Source of the DNA: Deroplatys truncata
Lineage: Eukaryota > Arthropoda > Insecta > Mantodea > Mantidae
Direction of reading: 5' to 3'
Length of the DNA: 64,000 nt
NCBI GenBank assembly: GCA_030765065.1
Contig: CM060980.1
Location: forward strand, 65,332,364 to 65,396,363
Of this stretch, positions 57,355 through 64,000 are shown piece after piece (positions within the stretch are counted from its first letter, which is position 1; each line of letters opens with the position of its first letter). A program made the position numbers and the translations under genes. Under the pieces are notes generated by a model that was not told the DNA's origin, did not search any database, and was given only the letters and a program-made list of their open reading frames with translations.

Positions 57355-57610
57355 CTGGTAGACTTTGAAGTGGAGTGAAGTGAAGTGCAGAGAGTACCAT
57401 CCTAGCTGCCCATCCTTGCGTTCCTGGATTGGAACGCCATCTAGATATGAATGAGATGAAAGGAAACTGATAGGAACGCCTGTGATGCGGAATATACATC
57501 CACACAAAATTAACTAAGCCCCGAAAGGAAACCAAAAATGCCGCACCAAGATTTGTATTCGAGACCTCCTGAATGGTAGCTCCTAAAGCAATCTGACAGT
57601 CAAACTCTTA
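57355..57610 (-). mobile_element. Diverged tRNA-headed SINE
   Basis: The minus strand has ttcaggaggtctcgaataca (decayed B box) and tggtttcctttcggggctta (body word parallel to the 28.8-kb SINE). The A box is not clear. Boundaries approximate. Confidence 0.45.
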
Positions 57611-57619
57611 TGTATACTT

Positions 57620-60600
57620 ATTAGGTTCCTACGTGCCCTTGCCGAGGTCAAGGCTGCAGGTACCATTTCATTTTGGCACCAATGAGTGACAACAGCTGGG
57701 ACCTAGATCTTTGTAGCTGCCATGAATGATCGAATTGTGATTGGAAAAGGTTTAATGTAAAGTTATGGATTTTGGTATTATCAACACTACTGTCCTCGCT
57801 TTCGTCATCAAGCATCATTTCTATACTAACAAGGAATAATCCTTCCGTCTAAACTGCGGTTTGGTTCGAGCTGCACAGGTTTGTGCTGGCTGAGACATGT
57901 GTTTCTCAGAAACTGAAACCGTTACAGCGTTTTCGAGCGCTGAAGTTTTTAGCGCTCGGCTTTGTCCTCTGTATTTACGATGATACACGGCTGACTACCT
58001 GAGCTTTAATGCTCGAAAATCACACTAAATACTTTGAACCAAAAACACCCCAGTCAGTTAAACTTGCAACATGAAGGAAATTCAAGTTTCGAAAGAGTGG
58101 TGTTGATTGTTAGACGGAATAACGAACTATATAATACTTACTCTTATCTTAAAGCATTCCATTTCACCAAGTTATTTAATTGTAAAGTTTTAGCTTTTGG
58201 GAAATATGCAATTACACTTGTCTACTCACGTGGGTTAGATTGCGAAATCACTTTGCTCGGTGATCTTACTGAACAGATATGCCGCTAGAAATCAGGTTAG
58301 CGTAGGACACTCCCAAAGTATTTCGGAGACGCTGCAGCTGAACATTTTTGTATACGTACCTGAAAACAAAGAAATGCAGATATTAGAAATTTTGTGTGAG
58401 AGCAGTATACAGAGTTTCTCATTAGGACCAAAGAAAGGGCTACGTTTTATTACAATATGTGTACGTTTTAGCACTGAAGTAATGAAATTATAAGTTAAGC
58501 CTATTTTAAATGCCTTTCCTGTTACCAACATTCTCCACTTAGAGCAAATGCCAATATATGAATTTTAAGTGCTTACTTCTGAGTGCCTGTCAGTATCGTG
58601 TACTAATACAGTGATTTTCCCTCATCGCTCGGCGGCTGGTGCGCCGACCGCCTGGGCTCGGTCTGCCGCCGATAGAGGTATAATATCCTTGCAACCGCTT
58701 CACGTTCTCATGGCTATAGTTACAATTACAATGATAATAAGCACACAAGTTTTCATAAGAGATGTTGGAATGTTGTCCTCTATCAGCATATTTCTGGCAT
58801 CTTATCCGGAAATTCAGTATTCAGTAACCGAAAATTCAGTATCCGAAATGGAGTGAATGTTTCACCTATCTTAAAAAAATTCCTGTATTAAATTCAACGA
58901 CCCATCATCACCTGTATGCGCGTTAGCAGTCTTGTTGGAAAAAGCCAGAGTGACATTGAATATAGGTTAGCTGTTCAAAATGGTGTAAGGCATTCTTATA
59001 CATCTCTGCATTTATTGTTTATTCAAAAATATAGGTTCTATTATTCTATATGCATTTAACATACCTATTTTTGCGCCATTCAAGGGAATCTCACATGTAA
59101 AACTCGGTTTCTCTGTACTCCAATAGCTGTTAGTTTGCAACGAAACACAGCCATATAAATGGAACTATGCTTCGTCAGAGGAGAATATTTAGCGTGGGTC
59201 AATTACTTTATGATATCGTAAAATTCAATTACAGAAATTTACCCGACTCTTGATTATTACTGGAAGCTAAGGTGTATGCTAAAAAAACTCCATATACTTT
59301 AAGAATTAAAAGAAAATATCAGGTAAGAAATTCTTTCAATTTCGAATATCGAACTCCCACGTGTGAATGAAAATTTCCTGAAAAGATGCCAGAAATGTGT
59401 AGAAAGAGAGGGACAACATTTCCAAAATCTCTTATGATGAGGTATGTGCTTATTGCCTGTAATAATGCCACGATTGGTTTCCAAATTATCGAAAAACCCT
59501 CGAGTCATGAACTGACGAGAGAATTTGTCTAGAGTGTTTAGAAATTATGAGTGGCATTTGCTAAGGCTAATTTACGAATAAAATGAAGTGATGTGCACGA
59601 AATTGGTTATAATAAAATCATAAAATTTATTTATTAACAATATAAATGTCGTTTTCGAAAACAAGTTAGAATCGTATGGTCACATTTTGTTTGTTTGATC
59701 AGTGCAACTTGATCATACTATAGTATTTCCTGCCATCTGCGTGAGGAGCTTGCAGTAGAAATTCACTATTCTTTTGCCTATGATTGTAAGAATGCTCCTA
59801 GTAATATGGAACAAACAAAACCTATATTATCAACATCATAGATTATACTTTCTTTGCAGAAACAGGCTGATAAATGTTAACTTGTTTCAATTTATTTGTT
59901 TATTATGAATATTATTTAAAAACACAATATCTCGTTAAACTCACTGGAAAAAAGAAGAGTTGGTGCTGTGATTTTAAAGTTTGATGAATATGAAACGATT
60001 AATTTATGTGATGAGAATACTCTGAAGTATAAATGAGGTTCTTTCTTATCGCTGCCCTAGAATTGACATGCATAATTAATAAACTCGTATATACCTTCAT
60101 TTCACTTTTCTGCCATTTTTATATTTAAATGCTGCGGCATTGATTGTTGGTAGCTGAGTTACTGCAAAATGATACTCTAAGCTTTTTAGAGCATTAAGAA
60201 ACGGAGGAGCCTAAAGGAAGAGGTAATAAAAATATTTCGATAAACATTGAGTAGAATCATGGCCGTAATTGGTTCAAAAGCATCATTCTTTTAAACTGTG
60301 ATTGGTCATTATCTCCCACTTTGCGGAATGAATGAAACAGTTATTGTAATTGTAAATGTTAACTATGAGAACGTGAGGCGGTTGCGGGAATATTATAACT
60401 GTTTACGGGGGAATCAGCGGCGGCGCGCGAGCTGCCGTACACTGGCAACATTGTGAAGGAAACGCACTGTAGTATTCACACTTACACTAGTTTCAACTTT
60501 ATTTGGAAATCCGGAAATCCGGATCTTTAACACGCGTGTCCTCGGTCTCGCATGAATGTGCTTAATTCACTTCGCCTTTTGTCACCTTTGCCCCGTTTGG

Positions 60601-60900
60601 AGTAATTAGGGTATGACTGCTCTCTAGTTTTACGGTTATGGAACCTCTGTTTCGGTTTTTCAAATGGTTTCAGAAATAGTCTCACAATTTCAAAATTTTA
60701 ATGAAATTCTATGAGTAAAGGTTCTAACAAGTGTAGGTTACATTGACCTTGTTTGATTGATTTCTCATTTGCATCTGCTCAGGAAGTTAAGCTTCTAATT
60801 CATATTCGACTCTGCTGCTCTAGAAATTATTCCATGAAGGTACCAAATTGTTTCTCTCGTACACGAGAAGTGGTATGCTTCCCTGAAGTTCTCTTCACTT
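57620..60900. other. Unannotated stretch
   Basis: Largely AT-rich. GC-richer patches lie at 58,620-58,680 and 60,365-60,480, the latter with cggcggcgcgcgagctg, but there is no promoter architecture or coding frame with a known motif. Confidence 0.4.
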
Positions 60901-60904
60901 TCAA

Positions 60905-61741
60905 TCAGGTGCTGGAAGGTTTCTTGGGGAATGGCAGCCCATTCTTCAAGGAGCGCGGAACTGAGGAGAGGTATCGATGTAGGCCTGGCACGAAGTTGGC
61001 GTTTCAAAACATCCCACAAGGTGTTCTATAGGATTCAAGCCAGGACTCTGTGCAGGCCAGTCCATTACAGGGATGTTATTGTCGTGTAACCACTCCGCCA
61101 CAGCCCGTGCAGTATGAACAGGTGCTCGATCGTGTTGAAAGATGCAATCGCTATCCCCGAATTGCTCTTCAACAGTGGGAAGCAAGGAGTTGCTTAAAAT
61201 ATCAGTGTAGGTCTGTGCTGTGATCGTGTCACGCAAAACAACAAGGGGTGCAAGTTCCCTCCAGGAAAAACACGACCACCTCCGAATTTCACTGTTGGCA
61301 CTACACTGTGATTCGTCACTCCACACAACGTTTTGCCACTGTTCAATCGTGTAATGTTGACGCTCCTTACACCAAGCGAGGCGTCGTTTGGCATTTTCCT
61401 GCGTGATGTGTGGCTAATGGGCAGCCGCTCGACCATGGAATCCAAGGTTTCTCACCTCACGACTAACCGTCATAGTACTTGGAGTGGATCCTGATGCAGT
61501 TTGGAATTCCTGTGTGATGGTCTGGATAGATGTCTGCCTATTACTCTTTACGACCCTATTCAAATGTCGGCGGTCTCTGTCATTGTGCTGTACATGTCCC
61601 TTCATGTTTCCACTTCACTATCACATCAGAAACAGTGGACCTAGGGTTGTTTAGGAGTGTGGAAATCTCGCGTACAGACTTCTGACACAAGTAACACCCA
61701 ATCACCTGACTACGTTCGAAGAGTTCCACGGAGCGTCCCAT
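60905..61741 (-). pseudogene. Tc1-like (DD34E) transposase, nearly full length but frameshifted
   Basis: The ATG is at 61741 on the minus strand (MGRSVELFERSQVIG...), followed by helix-turn-helix residues REISTLL and RSTVSDVIVKWKHEG and a shift near 61600. RQTSIQTITQEFQ comes next, then VWSDESQ (first Asp), FQHDRAPVHTARAVAEWLHD (second Asp) and SPGLNPIEHL (Glu). After another shift come WDVLKRQLRARPTSIP and EEWAAIPQETFQHLIES. Thirty-four residues separate the second Asp from the Glu. The last 20 or so residues are lost where the sequence diverges at about 60905. The enzyme family binds the terminal inverted repeats and cuts at TA. Confidence 0.9.
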
Positions 61742-61846
61742 TCTGCTGTTTCACGATGTCTAATGACTACTGAGGTCACGGATAATGAGTACCAGGCAGT
61801 AGGTGGCAGCACAATGTACCTAAGATGAAAAACGTATGTTTGTGGG

Positions 61847-61874
61847 GTGTCCGGATACTTTTGATCACATAGTG
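61847..61874 (-). repeat. Tc1-like terminal inverted repeat (transposase 5' side)
   Basis: Reading in from the outside on the minus strand it is cactatgtgatcaaaagtat then ccggacac, a typical Tc1-like terminus. It is immediately followed on the outside by TA (61875-61876), the family's target dinucleotide. The partner at the other end is missing. Confidence 0.8.
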
Positions 61875-61879
61875 TACAT

Positions 61880-62626
61880 ATAGAAAACAAGAGGAAGGGG
61901 GAAAACTGAAGGAAGGCATAGATTTTTTTTTCTTTTCTTTTTTTCTTTCTTAATGCTCCTTATCTGAATTATCTCCTCCAAGAAATGAATCTAATGTGTA
62001 AGTAGAAGTTAGTTGTGTCCCACTGTCCATATCCGGCAATTTTAACATGTAGTCTCCGCCTGTCTATACATCATAATAAATATGCAGCCCTGAGACATAA
62101 CACATCTGCTATTTTCTACCTAAGAACAACGGTGCCAAGATTTCGCGAGTGTTTTAGCACCAGTCGGTAACCGCAAATTAGGCAATTGTATCATCCATAT
62201 GCAAGCCTTATATGACACATTAGCTGTCATTATAGGTCTATTTCCTCTGTAGTTTGGAACCAGATATGGCAAGCATGTTATGGAAAAGTATGTGCTACGT
62301 ATTTTGTTGGTCGTAACTGCGGGCACAGATGCAAGATCTACAAATGCTATGCTAATCAAACTAATAAGAGGCTCTAGATTTTTGAGCAATGGCCATCTAA
62401 TAGTTGTTATTTATAGCCTTTGGCGGCCGAGTGTCCAGTTATACGAGGCAAACGCATTTAATAAATTCCGCAAGTGTTTTGCTTTTTAAGAGAACTGCCG
62501 AAGGACACTACGTATATTTTTGGAAAGGCAGAATCAAACGACTGAAAAATTCAATGTCATAGCCGACGTGCCAACCTTGACCTACACACATGGCATGTGT
62601 GGAATGACAATTAATACGTATATTTT
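61880..62626. other. Unannotated stretch
   Basis: Contains a T/C-rich run at 61927-61955; no gene recognised. Confidence 0.4.
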
Positions 62627-62886
62627 TTTCCTTTCTGTGCAACCTATGTACCTTATAGTAGGTAAGAGGAAGTATTATATTACACTAAAATATCGATGTC
62701 GAGAATTTACCAAAAAAGCATTTTTACACAAAAGCCTGCGAGTGTGTCTGTGTGTGAAGAACATAACTCAAAAACTTGGTATTAAAGTCCAAAATCTTTC
62801 ACGAATACGTGAGAATAGTTAGTCGAAACTATATAAAAGTAAGCAACAGTGGGTTCAGAAAGTAATGTGAAAGTAACACCTCACTG
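62627..62886 (+). mobile_element. R905 repeat, internally deleted short derivative
   Basis: It keeps the 5' blocks (gaagtattatattacac, tatcgatgtcgagaattta, cataactcaaaaacttgg) and then, within 100 bp, a 3' terminus (gttcagaaagtaatgtg, aagtaacacctcac). Most of the middle is gone, giving an element of about 260 bp. Confidence 0.7.
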
Positions 62887-62889
62887 CTC

Positions 62890-64000
62890 ATCACGTTTAA
62901 AGCTTTAAATTTAATAATTATAAAAGGATGAAAGAATTATAAAAGATAATATTGAAATTAGAGGGAGATTTCGATGAGTACACTAAAAACGTTTATAAGC
63001 ACTTTTATTTTGCGCTATTTCTATATTAGAAAAGCAATTTGGAACAAAAATAGCTATATAACCGTATATTAGCCTACAGAGGAGTAAGAATTCTCGAGTT
63101 TAAAAGATAAGCTTACAACCATCTCTCAGCATAATCCGTGATGAGTTTCCGAAGCCGGCTGCTAATGCTTCACTACATTACGGGGATTAAATTACCGGCA
63201 TTTAATTTAAAAGATGGCTTTTTAGTGTATTTTGTGCAAAATTCTTAATTCTTAGCGTGAACAACTAAAACTCAAAGATAATCTCTTTAAATTTGTATGA
63301 AACTACGAAAGAAAATAGATATTTTAACTTGAGCTTTTATTGATACTTAAAACCTATGTGGAATAAACTATAATGATTATCGTCATTGGCTTAAATAAAA
63401 TGTGATATTTTTGTTTACTATTTGGATAAAATGTGACAAAATAAATGATTTAATTTAAACATCTAATAACAATGATGAAGAACTAGCTTATTCTGTTTTT
63501 ATAATGCGGCGAACAATATCGGTACTGCTGTTCTTAGCGCACGATATATCTGGGGACATGTTTGCCTTCGGGCTTTCGTTCATCAGCATAAATGAGGATT
63601 TGTACAAAATAAAAATGCTAAACCAGGCGAAACTAACCTCTTAAAGAAGGAAGTAAAAATAACAATAGGGTATATTCGCTAATATTCTATAATACACTTC
63701 AATCTAATTTGCCTTAATCACTACCTTTGTGAATTATAATACCATGAAATGTGTGCAGAGGTTTTATCCAATGACTAAAATGTGAGGTAGTATTTTTGGC
63801 ACTTAATTTCACTCTAATTATACAATATAAAAAAATAACAGCCCGCCTTAAAGCAATATGTGTATAATATAATATATAAACTGTATGTAACAGTCATTGT
63901 ATTATGTTTATATTATGTTGTACATGTATAATAATGTTATGTGAATGTATTACGTAATTTAATAATGTAGGAGCTGTGAGAATAGAAGTTGAAAGTTGCT
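62890..64000. other. Unannotated AT-rich stretch
   Basis: No recognised feature up to the end of the window. Confidence 0.4.

Noticed and set aside
58034-58531. Overlapping frames on both strands as a gene
   Set aside because: No motif and mutually overlapping; typical of chance frames in this composition.

Overview
This window looks like gene-poor, repeat-rich DNA from a large, AT-rich insect nuclear genome. Three signs point there. A short insert at about 23.2-23.4 kb reads as insect mitochondrial 16S rRNA. The mobile elements are typical of arthropods: Tc1-like and hAT transposases, non-LTR retrotransposons and tRNA-headed SINEs. Microsatellites and decayed elements dominate, and no ordinary host gene can be reconstructed. 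A cockroach/termite or other polyneopteran is my guess from the repeat style only. All recognisable protein-coding sequence belongs to broken mobile elements.

The most striking component is a non-coding interspersed repeat of about 0.9 kb, called R905 here (my own label). It begins ACTTTCTCTAC, ends with the inverted copy GTAGAGAAAG followed by about 27 nt ending in CATCAG plus T's, and carries an internal GT-rich block. Whole, nested or partial copies occur at 1-60, 17.5-19.35, 22.7-23.7, 24.2-26.3, 27.9-28.3, 38.6-39.5, 45.1-46.4, 48.0-49.7, 50.8-51.1, 54.4-55.2 and 62.6-62.9 kb. Together they make up roughly 10 kb. Copies have inserted into copies, seeded new microsatellites, captured a mitochondrial fragment, and in one place built a layered cluster with a 247-bp duplication and a 140-bp-arm inverted repeat.

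Other mobile elements, left to right: non-LTR retrotransposon coding fragments (0.87, 4.24, 5.33, 7.96, 33.99, 34.8, 42.4 and 51.1 kb); Tc1-like transposase remnants (6.38, 31.56, 60.9 kb); a hAT-like C-terminus (12.2 kb); six copies of a SINE with a tRNA-Val-like head (10.25, 11.58, 15.0, 15.4, 43.3, 44.2 kb), three of them with good target-site duplications and a fourth with an approximate one; and a looser group of other tRNA-headed SINEs (9.7, 11.1, 19.9, 20.3, 27.8, 28.8, 30.8, 32.2, 35.6, 40.3, 52.8, 57.4 kb).

Four places look regulatory rather than repetitive. The best is 41,260-41,382 (+): two heat-shock-element arrays, a TATATAAG box and a TCAGTG initiator at exact core-promoter spacing, followed by a GC-richer leader. 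This may be the start of an unrecognised heat-inducible gene or RNA. Two near-perfect RFX X-boxes lie at 36,396-36,510. A CRE, an X-box-like site, CCAAT, TATA and an initiator lie at 23,871-24,136. A perfect NRF1-type palindrome lies at 32,746. The rest is unannotated AT-rich sequence in which I see no gene.
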